From assembly GCA_015178975.1 (NCBI GenBank), contig WHVD01000055.1, positions 248,001 to 312,000 of the forward strand: a stretch of 64,000 nt of DNA. Direction: 5' to 3'. Numbering within the stretch: position 1 is the stretch's first letter; each line of letters starts with the position of its first letter. Shown here piece after piece: positions 48,428-60,223 of this stretch. A program made the translations under genes and the position numbers. The notes beneath the pieces were generated by a model. It saw only the letters and a list, made by a program, of their open reading frames with translations, made no database searches and was not told the DNA's origin. Source of the stretch: Hysterangium stoloniferum. Taxonomy: Eukaryota > Basidiomycota > Agaricomycetes > Hysterangiales > Hysterangiaceae.

Positions 48428-49475
48428 GTATATGCTACAATGGAAAATGGCAGAAACTCCTGGAGTATTCCAGCAGTTTCCAAGTAAAATAGCTAAAATG
48501 GGATAGAGTTAGTTACTAGAACATTCTGAAATGTCTCAGATCTCAGTGTATATAAGGAGCTCTGCTCCAGCCATGAAATACAACCATCTTAACCAATATA
48601 CTACACCACATCTGTGTGTCACTGCAGCAAGCAGTTTATTGCCACCTCTAGTTGAGCTTCTAGCACCAATCAGGATCCCTTGTAACCTCTAGTTGAGCTT
48701 CTGACAATAATCCCACCCCCTGGTCACCTCCAGTTGAGCTTCTGGTATTAATCCTAACCCTTGTCACCTCTAGTTGAGTTGTTGGCTATCAATTAAATTA
48801 ATAAACAATCTTGGATACCTTTGTTTGAAATCAGAAATACAATTTGAATAGCTAGCCTTTATTACTTTTCCACCTCTAGTTGAGTTGTTGGCTATCAATT
48901 AAAGTAATAAACAATCTTGTTATCATTGTTTGAGATTAGAAGCACAATTCTAATTTCTCCTGGTTTTAGGCATAAATGAATACTGAGAATATTCTTGCAG
49001 AATCTTTGAGACTACATTAGGATCCTGATAAGTTAGTATCACAGTAGATCTGGTAGATTAGTGTAAATAAAGCATATATTAGCCAAATAGTGTTTTATTC
49101 TACAACTAATCTTTTGACCTGTTTATAAATATTTTTACTGTTTGTTAAATAGTATAATAAATATATATAAACTAGCTAGAACTGAAGTTGAATCTAGTTT
49201 TGGAATCAGTGAATTGTTATTCATATTTTAGTCGTTGTTTTCACAGAAAAAGAACAGCTTGCAAAAGCAGCTCTCAAAACTTTCTTTGCAAAGTAGGATG
49301 CATATATTCAAGTAAACTCTTGCCTTCAGGGGGTTCTAAGTCTATTCAGGCTGCCACTGATTAATATCAAATACTTAAATTATTTTACCTTGTAGTGAAT
49401 TGAGTATTTGTACATTTTGATAGAGTATTGGACTCCTTTTTCAGAAGATAGTATAAAATAAGGCTAATACATCAT
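48428..49475 (+). repeat. Dispersed LTR-like repeat, family G, copy 2
   Basis: Parallels 25160-26210: the same TCTCAGTGTATATAAGGAGC box (48537-48556), then CACCTCTAGTTGAG-type tandem units (48640-48900), then the same AT-rich tail ending near ATAAGGCTAATACATCA. Confidence 0.6.
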
Positions 49476-49901
49476 AGGGGCTCACAGGTGGGTCTCTGGG
49501 GGAAACCTGTGGAAGATCCAGGGAAGGACTTGGCTTCAGCTTATGTGCTGCACCCTCACAAGATCATATTGTCCATTCAGACAGGAGCAGATGGGAAACC
49601 CATGGGTTCTGAGAATACACTGAGGCAAATACTAAGTTGAAGTTGATTTTCTGATCAGATTGTAAGTACAGGTAGTAGTTAGACTATATACATAGACTAG
49701 TAGGCTATTGTACTACATATCCAGGGATACAAAAAGACATATCAAGCTTACAATATAAACCAGATGTCAGACTGATTTGGAACAAGGGGCAGACTGAACC
49801 AGATGTCAAATGGGCAAAGATGGAGGCTAGTTCATACAATATAGAGAGTCAAATACTTATAGGATGAGTTCTGGGTCCCAGCAGGTTTCCTGGTCCTAAC
49901 A
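49476..49901 (-). repeat. LTR remnant with shared motif (family I-like)
   Basis: The minus strand carries the shared LTR motif (49526-49559) and text like the LTR at 53270-53789. It ends CCTAACA at 49901. Confidence 0.5.
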
Positions 49902-50710
49902 AGGTCTGACTCTATCAATGTAGTGGAGTTTGGCTTCAACTTATGTATTGTGCCCTCATACAAACTGTTAGGCTGCTCCAGTATTTCAAACAGACCAGAT
50001 AGTACAATATGTAGAGACAGAGGTCAACACTTAGCTCAATTGACCTGAATTACTAAGAGTCATGAGGCAAAGGGTCATGGCTTGCTGAAGACACCTTCGA
50101 GGGTATTAGAATAGGAGTAATAGGACTAAGAACTAGAAGGGGGTAATCTAAGTTGATTTTTGAACTGCAGGACTGTAGCATATGTACATGAAGGAAGCTT
50201 TATACTACAGCTGGACAGATGATTGGAAAGCCAATCAAAAAGTGAGGGGTAAAGTGGATCAAGAGAAATAGGTTACAAGGTGGGGAAGTGAAGGGGATTA
50301 AATGTGAAGTAATAAAACAATACTAAAGGTCTGAGGTGGCAAGTAAGACATATATGTATGTGGAAATGGTGACAGGGGAGTGAATGGAATGGAGACAGGA
50401 TGGGACACTAAGGTGCTACAATATGTAAATAGAAACAGTGTTGGAGACACTGGCTGTGAGCGGGGTACCAATAGTCAGATGATGGGGGGTTTTGGGACTA
50501 AAAAAGCTCATGGGGGTTTGAAATGATGGGGATCCAAACACTTACAGCTCTTAGTATATCAGCCCCCCCTGTCTGTAAGTGTTGTCTTCAGTTCTTATTG
50601 TCACTCTGTGAAGAATACCAGAGCACCTTCACAGTTCATATGAGGGTGCCAGAGGGCTACATGAGTAAAACCAAGTTATGGGGGTCTGAAATGATGGGAT
50701 CCTAACAATT
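49902..50710 (+). repeat. Partial LTRs of family H, two ends in tandem
   Basis: Aligns with 13700-14361 and 35900-36686, ending GGGGATCCAAACA near 50540. A second, shorter end (GATGGGATCCTAACA) follows at about 50694-50708. Confidence 0.6.
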
Positions 50711-50731
50711 TTAATTTGATCTATTGTATTT

Positions 50732-50800
50732 TGTTTTGATTTATTGTATTGTATTGTATTGTATTGTATTGTATTGTATTGTATTGTAGTATTTTATTTT
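50732..50800. repeat. (TTGTA)n microsatellite
   Basis: Ten or more consecutive TTGTA/ATTGT units between the family H end and the gypsy remnant. Confidence 0.9.
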
Positions 50801-52569
50801 AGCCAGTGCAAGAAATCATTATCTCACATGCTCATTCCATTTTGGCCCATCTAGGGGCAAGGAAAACTACCATGTATTTGCAAGCAATGGTGTGGTGGCC
50901 ATCAATGACAAAGGATATCAAATCATTCTGCAAGTCATGTAGTGTATGTGCCACATCCAAATCAGATATGTAGAAATCCCAGGGACAACTCCACACATTG
51001 GAAGTACCCTCACATCTGTGGGAGGCCATTGGCATTGGTCCACTGCCAGTGTCCAAGAATCACCTTGGGGAGTTTGACAGCATCTGCATTATAATTGACC
51101 ATTTAACCTGCATGGTCCATTTAGTTCTCACATGTACCAATTACATGGCCACTCACATGGCCAAGGTGATATTTGAACATGTTTATAAGCTGCATGGGTT
51201 ACCAGTGAGGATTATTAGTGACAGGGACCCTGTTTACTAGTATATTTTGGAGAGAGCTTCATTGGCTGATTGGAGTCAAATTACGGATGTCATCAGTTTA
51301 CAACCCACAGAATAGACAGACAGAGCCACTGAAAGGGTTTGGACTATGATGCAGATGCTGTGGCAATGTGTTGCACCAAATCAGAGAGACTAGGTCTCGA
51401 AGCAGCTATTGAGTTTGCAATGAACAATGCTACCTCTGAAACTACAGGGTTTTCTCCATTTTTCCTGTATTATGGGTGGTTGCCTTGTCCAATGATCTGG
51501 GATAATAACACAGTGTACCCTGGTGTCCATGAGTTCACAGTGCAAATGAAACTGGTGATTATGACTGCCCACAATGAAATTGTTGTGGCTAGGATAAAGC
51601 AAACAAGGCAGGCAAATCATCATCAGTGGATATTTATCTGCAAAGAACTTATGGTTTCCAAAGCATTGCACATGAATGTTAATGCCTAAATATATCAGAC
51701 CATTCAGGGTCATTTGTGAACTAGAACCAGGGGCCACTTACAAACTGGAACTGTCACCAGAGTTAAAGAAACAAGGGATTAACCCTTCTTTTCATGCATC
51801 CTTGCTGCATATCCACATCCCAAATGACAATCATCTATTTCCCAGCAGGCAGCTGCAACAAATTCCGGGTTTTGGTCAACCATCCAAGGAGTGGGTCATT
51901 GATAAGATTGTTGCTCACACTGAGAAGGGCACCAGTGCCTTGTTTGAGGTCATATAGAATACCAGACAAACCACTTGGCTTCTGTATAAAGATGTGCAGC
52001 ACTTGCTGCCATTGAAGGTGTACCTGGAGGCTGTCAGTGTTGTGAGTGTGTAATCATTGAAAAACAGGTCAGGATGATCCATCAATCCCACTCAGATTGG
52101 TCAGCAAGCTGAAGGAAACAATCAGTTTCCAGAGTCTCACCTCTCAAGTGTGCAATGCTCACCTTGTATTTATGTTGGCTCAGCTGCACCACTCACCTCC
52201 CTGGTCTCATCTGACTTCCACACTATGTCCACTGAGGATGACCCAACACAGATTGCATCGGAGGTCTTCACTGCAACCTTGAATGCCATTCATGATAGTG
52301 CTCTAAAAAGAGTGCAGATTGCATGGGCATTGCAGAGGGAGGAAGCTGAAAGGGTTCACCAACATATAGTTGAGATGCAGCAGCCCTGGAGACTGCCAAT
52401 GGCTGCTCCTGTGACTACACCTTGCAGCAGAGACCACACTTGTGCATGGAAGGAGTGGAACCAGTCTGCTGGACTGGGTGAGAGATTAGAGCCACAAGTG
52501 GTCACAACAGGACAGCAGGAGAGGGTGCAGGATGCTAGCAGTCATTGTCATCAGGGAAAGCGAAAAAAG
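50800..52569 (+). mobile_element. Ty3/gypsy fossil, integrase to 3' end
   Basis: Integrase finger and core (about 50820-51480, with IISDRDPVY), the linker region, then a chromodomain-like segment (51690-52040, EWVIDKIVAHTEKG), and a separate downstream frame around 52220-52575 of unknown role. A purine run (AGGGAAAGCGAAAAAAG) sits just before the LTR at 52570, as a polypurine tract should. Gag, RT and RNase H are absent. The copy is broken, with several interruptions, and CpG-poor. Confidence 0.8.
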
Positions 52570-53256
52570 TGTTAGAATATGGGATACACATTTAAGTCTA
52601 ATCTCATATCTCATCTTGTGACTGTATGGATCTGACCGGTTCACACATATGATTGTTATATATAGTTTAGTGTTCACTAGATCCATAGCATGTTCATGCA
52701 CACACCACTGCCACATTTGTGCACAGACCAGTGCACAGACCATATATTCTAGTATATAGTTCAGTCTAGCTGAGGAGTAGGATCCTCATCTAGAAGCCTA
52801 GAAATATCACTGGTTTAATACCTACACCGCTCTACTCTTAGTGGCTGTAAGGGAGTGGTACTCCCTACATGGTGATCTTGTCATTAATACGCGTGACGTC
52901 ACGCGTTCTATTGTGTTGAGTGGTTAGTAGCCACATGTTCCTTTCCCATTGTCTCTATATTTCCTTTGTTCTATATCATTGTGCGAAGATTATATTGTCA
53001 TATTCCGCTAGAATATTCCACCACCATTGTTCTTTTTTTTCATTGTCTTCAACATGTGCTTTGTTCTTTAAAAGTTGTGCCACTCGAGTTTACTGTATAT
53101 AAAGTCTCTCAAGTTCTCTAGAATATCATCAGATTTTCCAGATCTTTTCACTTTAGATATTTTGCGCTCATAGCACAACATATCTTACATGGCTATGATC
53201 CAACAGTAGAAAGTCCTCACTACTGTGATCTCCAGGCTTGTAGATTACCTTTAACA
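52570..53256 (+). repeat. 3' LTR of the gypsy remnant (family J)
   Basis: TGTTAGAATATGG ... CCTTTAACA, 687 bp, preceded by the purine tract. The inverted, shortened relative at 5163-5472 shares ends and text (GTGCACAGACCAGTGCACAG). Confidence 0.8.
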
Positions 53257-53269
53257 AAAAGGAGAGGAT

Positions 53270-53789
53270 TGTCATGCCTACCACAGGTTCACTCCTCCAG
53301 GGTATTGAACCTCTTTCCCTGGTACCCAATTACCTATAGATATCTGCCTCCCTGTAATGCATGAATGAGCCACTGGACTCCACCCAGACAACCTGGACCA
53401 TGCCAGACTGCCCAGCTCCATGGATTATCAATCCATCATCACATGCACATCATCTGGTTCAATTATGCACCTTGTTTCATATCCATCTTATTGTCTTTGT
53501 TGTGTTCTTAATCTGTTCTTGTTGTCTGTCTTAATATGTAATACAATAACTATGGATCTATATAGTCTAGCTACTACATGTATTTTAGGACCCAATCAGA
53601 AAATTGACTTAGCTTCACAGGATCCATTGTGTTTTCTCACACTTCTGGAACCCATGGGTTTCCCATCTTTGCCCATTCAAAGTTGGACATTGCAATCTTG
53701 TGAGGGTGTAGCACATAAGCTGAAGCCATGTCCTTCCTGGAATATCCATGGGTTTCCCTGGAGACCCACCTGTGAGCCTGCATTTAACA
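53270..53789 (+). repeat. LTR-like repeat, family I
   Basis: TGTCATGCCTACC ... CATTTAACA with the shared LTR motif at 53699-53733. The flanks (AGGAT and GGGAA) give no convincing target duplication. Confidence 0.55.
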
Positions 53790-54345
53790 GGGAATGGTGA
53801 TGCATACTGGCCTTATGTAGTTGGCATAATGCATAATGCATGCTTCAGATATGGATTGATAGGCTGGTGGAGTGCTAAATTGATAAAAATGAAGAATATT
53901 GGTATACAAAAGTAACTACAGACAGGTGGACAAGCAATATATCCCCTTAACAATAGTGCAGTTATCAACATTGTTCTTGGAAAATATGATATCCTTCTTC
54001 ATTGAGGATCTTGTACAACTCCACTACTGGTGCCAACTTCAAACAGGTAATGTGCTGTATGACATCCCCTTCTGTCCAGTACTGAAACACATGCTTATGT
54101 ACCTTCCCACTAGACCTCAAACTTGCTCTAACATTTCAAATGATGTAACTGACCAACAGCTGTCATATTGCAAGGTGATCAGAGAGGTGAACTGAACATA
54201 CAGTACACCCTTCATAATGGAGAAGGACATCTGAAACTTATGACATCTCCTGCTAGACATGGAAATGTGCAAACCTTGACTGGTGACCTTGTAGGCAAGA
54301 TAACAACATCCTTACCAGGCAGAGACCCAAGTACTACATACAGTA
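53790..54345. other. No gene recognised
   Basis: CpG-poor, repeat-like text. The frame 53899-54195 shows no domain. It ends at a Tc1 terminal-repeat scrap. Confidence 0.35.
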
Positions 54346-54375
54346 ACTCAAAAAACCCTTCCAATGTTTGGTACT
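54346..54375 (+). mobile_element. Tc1 terminal-repeat scrap
   Basis: TACAGTAACTCAAAAAACCC followed by TTCCAATG resembles the Tc1 ends at 26968 and 48427. It directly abuts the duplicated host segment, so a transposon end lies at the breakpoint. Confidence 0.5.
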
Positions 54376-55031
54376 TCAGATGTGTTTGAAGAATATCTTC
54401 ACGACCCAGATATTCTCATACAGTGAAAATAATTTGTATGTGTCACATTCCAGGATGGCTATGTCCATGTTTATGGTGTCCGTTGTACTCTTCAATAGAT
54501 CTCCAGCAATATCTCGAAACCACCCATCTTCATTGATGCAGCACAGGAGAAGTCTCAAATACTATTTATGAAGACAGAGCCGTCGCTGGTTAGTAAGTCT
54601 GGGATGATTCTAGTCAGCAGGATGTAAAGATGCGACGTCGCGACGCACGCGTGTTGTAGCAAGAATTCAAAGAAGCCTCTGATCGCAGTAAGTTCCTCTC
54701 CAGACAGCTGACGCGTTTGCCATACACCTTCCACGATACTCACAAAGCCGGCAACGAGTGAATCGTCGTGGTTTTCGACGGATGATAAGTGTCCGGCTAA
54801 TTGTACGATAAATTCCGATGCAACCTCATTAAAATCGGTGTGCAGTGCTGATTCGATTACGGCCTTGTAAAGGGATGACGTAATCGGATCAGAAGCTTCC
54901 CTTCCACAATGCGGCCCTGGGGCAATTTGCGAAGGCCCAGCCCAAATATACCATAACCTCGACATTGTCACCATTTTTCGTTTGATCTGTATCAATCGGC
55001 GAAGCCCGGGCATTTCTAGTCGAATGTACAA
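54376..55031 (-). pseudogene. Broken partial copy of the 58003-59878 gene
   Basis: Matches the end of exon 3, intron 3 and the start of exon 4 of the intact gene at high nucleotide identity (for example SALHTDFNEVASEFIVQLA and GVWQTRQLSGEELTAIRGFF), in the same orientation about 4 kb away. Its left edge meets the Tc1 scrap and its right edge ends near 55040. It has lost the flanking exons and the exon 4 frame changes at once, so it cannot make the protein. Intron 3 is retained, so the copying was at the DNA level. Confidence 0.8.
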
Positions 55032-55059
55032 CCAGGCTTCCTAACCTCACCTTATTGGA

Positions 55060-56162
55060 CCTAGGTTGTTCATACTCCGTTTTCCGGCTGCAAACTCGAT
55101 TATTGGAGCTATGAAGAAGCTTAAAGCGATTAACGACGTTAAATTTCCACGCACGAGTGCCGTTTTGGCTTCTGTTGCGGATTTGCCTGTTTGGATGCTA
55201 TTCAATGGGAGTATTGTATTCAAGGAGAAGGCGACGTGAAAGCCGTTGAGACATTTGAGCTGGTGGAACAGCGTGGATCCTTCATCTCATTGGTTGACAT
55301 CAGTCTCGAAATTGACTTTACAACTGCAATTAACCTTTTCGAAACCGCAACCTTTCCCACTCGTCTAACATCCCTTATGATCCCTTATGATGCGTTCCAT
55401 TGCCACGGTGACGCCCACCCTGTGCAATTTTTTGCAGCTCTGCGCCACTAGATGTCGCGCACTTAGCACTCTCTATCTCGAACTGTTCCCCAATAAGCCT
55501 CAGCAAGTCAGCGGCTCACATGACATAACATTTGAAACACTACAACCTCTTTTATCATGCTTGAAGATCATTCGATTCTCAATTTCCTGGCCATCGCAGC
55601 TTTGTCTTACTGACAACGATGTGGAAGAAGTCATACGGCGATGGCCTAATTTAACAGAGCTTGGCCTGGCGTTTGATCCATACAAACCCTCACCGCCTGG
55701 ATTGACGCTCGCCAGTCTTAGCTACACATTACCCCAAACTCCAGGAGCTTGAAATTTACCTCGATCTCACCTCCCCCCCCCTCCACCCATCCCGTCATCA
55801 TCATCTTCCTCCTAAACTATACCCTGTCTCCCAAACCTCCGCAATATTTACATTGGTCCTTCCCCAATATCGGAAGAAAATGCAAAGCCAACTGCCCTTT
55901 TCCTGAGTCGCTTGTGCATCTCACCTTCCTCGTTCCACCTACAGGTACACCCAGGCATTCCCCGGGAGCCCATATCCAAGCGACCATAACCCCGGAGACA
56001 AGAGATGTTTTCATGAAGTACAGCCTGTTGTGGAAGACGGTTGGGGAGTATTTGCCAATGTTGGTTAGCTTGAGATCGGAGGAATTGGCGAAAGTGAGGA
56101 AGCTGGAGAGGGAAATAGAGATCTTGAGAAGTGGAGGGAAGAGGAAAGAAGGAAAGAAGTAG
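55060..56162 (+). pseudogene. F-box/LRR-type basidiomycete protein, 5'-truncated and frameshifted
   Basis: Readable pieces include the LRR-like segment LTDNDVEEVIRRWPNLTELG (about 55605-55665), then PPGLTLASLSY, and in another frame a C-terminus LLWKTVGEYLPMLVSLRSEE with KVRKLEREIEILR (about 56025-56135). This order (leucine-rich comparisons, then a coiled C-end) is typical of the large basidiomycete F-box-like family, in which the F-box recruits SCF ligase. No F-box is visible at the 5' end and at least two frame changes lie between 55450 and 55950. Introns could explain one of them, so a diverged but live gene is not fully excluded. Confidence 0.5.
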
Positions 56163-58002
56163 GAGTGTGTGTTTTCTTTATTTTTCAGACGTAATGGGGT
56201 GAAGCGTAAGATCGATTTAACTAAGAACTCGGAAAAGCATGTATTTTTGCTACCTCTTAACACAACACTCCTGACTCCTCAATTCATGGAGTAAGTATGG
56301 ACTCCTGTATTTTGCCTTTTGTTCTACAAACTTTTTTCGCCTCACATTATCTGTTTTCAATAAAACAAGTTGTGGAAAGAGCTGATGACCCTATCAGCCT
56401 GGTTAGAGATAGATGTTTCACTGGTGCATTTCGTATCCCACAAGGATCCTACGACCAGATATTTACGTATTGCGGTCCACATAACTAGCAGATTATTTGT
56501 AACTGGTAGAGGAGGACACTAAGCCGTATTGGTCTTCTTCGACGTGCCAGACTTACATGGGCGTTCCAAAAATGAATAATCGAGTGAAATGTCTTCATAT
56601 TCCATCGCATTTCAATTATCTTCCCCTTCCCATTTAAAAATCATACCCCAATAATCCATGACAACGAATTATGTGATTGTTACCCTGTAGGTGAATGTCA
56701 CTGCCGGTATGCACATATGATTCTGACTATATATGGGTGGCTCACAAAACCTTGATTTTCACGAAACTCATTTTTATGGTGCACCCTCCCACTGTCGTAA
56801 TCCTGATGATCTCCTTTTAATTAATGTGCATTCTTTGTGGACTGGGCTGGGTTTGGTAACCCCACTGTCTGATGTCTCGACAGCCAGAACAGCTTCTCCT
56901 AAACAGGTTGAACTTTGCATTGAATTTAAATGTAAGTATTTATATATTGTCGTTGTAATGTGAGATGCGATACTTGGTGAGATATACAGTAAAGTTGTGT
57001 TAAGCCCTTTTGGTCTCGCCGTACTCTCCATCCCGCTCTGCTGTTCACATATATTTATGATTAATAGTATCATTCAGTGTGACCTCATGAGTTTGAGACA
57101 TAGCCCTCAAATGGTGAGTATTCTGTCAAGGCAATTTTTGAACATCAAACAGGAAGGTAACTTGGGAACAAAAGCCCCGAAGATATATAACCAGCTATGA
57201 CGAAGTAATTCTATTATTAGAGGCAGAGACAGCAGCCCATTCACAAGCTTGTCAGTGTCATTGGGGCTAAGAAAGTGCGGCGCAGGGGTGATCTTTCCGC
57301 TCATGCTCTCCCGGGAAATGTGCATTGACTATTGTTCCATCCTTTTTGTTTATTGATTCGGGCTGGTATCACATGAGATTATGTCATGCGAGGTCAATTT
57401 TATCAGTCCATTCTAAAGAGATCTGAGGCAGTGACGGGGAACATCAGCTCTACTAGGTTATCTCTAATCTTGGGTGAAGCTCATAATCAACACACCATGA
57501 ATTCAAAAGAAAGAACTCGATTAACGCAAAGGCTCCGCTTTATCGCAAACTCTTTGGTTAAAATACTTCCGACCTGGGATCAAAAAGCATTCTTCAAGGT
57601 CTTATCCTGAATGCGACAGAAATGGGTATGAATCACTAAGTGACGGTAGCCGATCTTTGTCCTCAAAACTCCGCCACACAAGGGCGTGTTTCGTACTCTT
57701 TCGTTTAACTGACACGAGAATAATGGTGACGGGGTTCTCATTGACCCTTCCAGCCGTATTTGAATTAAGATTGACATCCTCACGTATGTATGTATAGTAC
57801 CAACGCTCACGGCGATAGTAAGAAGTGACTATATGCGCAGTTAAAACGGCAGATTGTTTAGCCTTATACAACTTGAAAATGTGCCCATAAAGCGAGTTAA
57901 CTAAAGGAAAATGGGAATTCTAGTTCGGCTGAGCTGTGTGCGTGTGGTGCATGAGAAATACTAGAAATTGAGCCACATTGAAAGAAGAATACGTGCGGCA
58001 GG
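56163..58002. other. Intergenic, no gene recognised
   Basis: Composition is like host DNA. Short frames on both strands (for example 56297-56488, 57386-57610) show no domain or plausible splicing partner. Confidence 0.4.
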
Positions 58003-59878
58003 TCAACGATATTTTCCCAACACTGATACCCCGTTTAAATTAGACGTTATTGATACTCCAGTGAATGGGTTGGCGATAACGCATAAGAAATCATGGGTGA
58101 TGAAAATTAAGTCATTAAGACAGTGAATGTCGTGGACAGAGCCGTACGTTGCTTCACAATGCGCAAGAAGAGAGACGAGAACGGGGATGGTATTGAGGCT
58201 GCGTACTGTCGTGCACGCTTCTTCGGGCTCGGCAGATGCAGATATCAGCTTCAGAGCTACTCCGATAATTTTGTCACTTAAAGCATAGATGTACCACCCC
58301 GGACCCCCCCCCCAGAATAAGCCTAATAGGAGAGTTGGATAATCGGATTTAAGACGATGCCCACAATATACATTGTTAACATACCGTATCACACGCCCAA
58401 TGAGCATGGAAACCACATCCAGCTGGTTGATGTGATCGGTGAGAAGCGTGCTGTGTTCGAAGAACCTCTTCACGACCAGGGTATTCTCCTGCAGTGGAAA
58501 TGAGTTGGACAAGTGATTACCACGTTCCAGGATGGCTATGTCCATGTTTATGGTGTCCATTGTACTCTTCAATAGATCTCCAGCAATATCTCGAAACCAC
58601 GCATCTTCGTTGATGCAGCACAGGAGAAGTCTCCAAACCTCTCTATGAAACCAGGGCGCGCGCTCGTTAGTGGGTCTGCGATGATTCTAGTCAGCAGGAT
58701 GTAAAGATGCGACGCCGCGACGCACACGTGTTGTAGCACGGATTCAAAGAAGCCTCTGATCGCAGTGAGTTCCTCTCCAGACAGCTGACGCGTTTGCCAT
58801 ACACCTTCCACGATACTCACGAAGCCGACATCGAGTGAACCCCAATCGTTTCCGACGGATGATAAACATCTGGCTAATTGTACGATAAATTCCGATGCAA
58901 CCTCATTAAAATCGGTGTGTAGTGCTGATTCGGTCACGGCCTTGTAAAGGGATGACCTAATCGGATCAGGAGCTTCACCGGGGCAATGTGCGAAGGCCCA
59001 GCCCAAATATACCATAACTTCGACATTGTCACCATTTTTCGTTTGTTCTACATCAAGATGAGACCACCAGCCGCCACCTAAGATTCTCCGCGCCCGTTCT
59101 CGAATTCGGCGAGGGTATGAGGGTCTATGAAGGCAGAAGCAGTTTGAGTATATTCAATGCTTGACGCTGAATGAATTCTTACCTCAACAAATCAACGCAA
59201 TCCTGAATTAGTCTTCCCACAGTTGACGGAGTTAAATGCTTGCACCGGAACGTGGGGTTGCGGTCAGTGAAGTCGCCGTTATCCAACACACCTCCCATTC
59301 GCTCGTACATCATCAATTTTGCCCTCAACGAGACAATTTTCGCGTAGTGGAGCACTTTCCCACCAAACCTTTCCAACACCACTCCGCCGTAGTACCCAGG
59401 GCTAATCGCAATACTTGAAGATGAGACCACGTCCGGTGAGACCGCCCCCCAGTCTCCGCCATAACCCCGATATGGACTATCGTTCGTAGATTTCCTTCCC
59501 ATAATAATAGCAGGCGGTGGCTCGTGATACGAGGTCTCTCCTGCGCACTGAGAAGCATAGAATGTGAGATAAATCACGTCATAAAAGCATTATACCCTTT
59601 TTTTTACCCACCATCTCGTCAACCCAAACCTCTACATCTTTTGCAGACAGTGCTATGTGCGCAGTATCATCTGATGCTCGGTAACATAAGTCGTGCCCCG
59701 GTTCGTCACAGCTCCATCGTCCTCGAATCTTTGCTCGGAAGTTTCCCCTCGTCCCCGACGACAACAACGAAGGGAACCAATCAATGCCTTCCAGGAGAGT
59801 CTCAGCCGGGACTATATCATCGTTGCTCAGAGGCATCTCGTTAGACGCAGACATTGGTAGGTAGGCCGAGTCATCCAC
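58003..59878 (-). CDS. Conserved-looking protein of unknown function, four exons, 567 residues
   Basis: Exons: 59878-59612, 59547-59183, 59124-58726, 58675-58003 (1704 nt including stop). Introns of 64, 58 and 50 nt all have GT-AG ends, and all phases fit. The N-terminus is MDDSAYLPMSASNEMPLSND; exon 2 reads SPGYYGGVVLERFGGKVLHY; exon 3 ends with the block also seen in the broken copy at 54376-55031; exon 4 holds CCINEDAWFRDIAGDLLKS and a mostly helical, Leu-rich C-half. No signal peptide or membrane segment is evident. The C-half has the look of an armadillo/HEAT-like helical protein, but I see no diagnostic motif and do not assign a function. The gene is divergently arranged with the thioredoxin remnant at 59981. 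Its duplicate upstream suggests a locally unstable region. Confidence 0.75.
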
Positions 59879-59980
59879 ATGCCAGAGGACGGTGCGGCGC
59901 TTTTAAGGCATAGCTAGACATTGGGTAATTCCCACGCACAGCTTGGTGGCCGTGCGTGTACAGGATACACAACCTTTCAT

Positions 59981-60223
59981 GACTTCCATAGGCCGGAAGT
60001 TGGTATCCGCGTTATGCCCACATTCTTCACCTTTAAACTAGGGGAGAAAATTGACAGTATTATGGGTGCTAATCCTGGAGGTCTCGAGGCATGCGTCTTT
60101 AACTTCGCTTGTTATTTGTTTTGCTGATATTTGATGCATATAGACACTCATCAAGAAGGCTATTGAATCCTGCAATACTGCGAACGAGGAGTCCGATGCG
60201 ATCTCTGACCCTGGGAATGCTTA
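59981..60223 (+). pseudogene. Thioredoxin-fold protein, C-terminal half only
   Basis: Exon 59981-60094 reads [20 protein letters not shown] and [15 protein letters not shown]; a 49-nt intron (60095-60143, GTCTTT ... TAG) follows, and 60144-60223 reads TLIKKAIESC and ends at TAA. The cis-proline loop MPTF, the FK-GEKID strand pair and GANP-GLE are thioredoxin hallmarks. The N-terminal half with the redox motif CxxC is absent; the DNA upstream is the promoter side of the divergent gene. It therefore cannot be a working oxidoreductase as it stands. A thioredoxin-like protein with a far-upstream exon is less likely. Confidence 0.65.

Noticed and set aside
53270-53789. Solo LTR insertion with target duplication
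   Set aside because: The flanking five bases differ (AGGAT and GGGAA), so the borders or history are uncertain.
56384-56420. Second hammerhead core (CTGATGA)
   Set aside because: No GAAA with a closing stem II follows. The CTGATGA copies near 13640 and 45790 fail in the same way.
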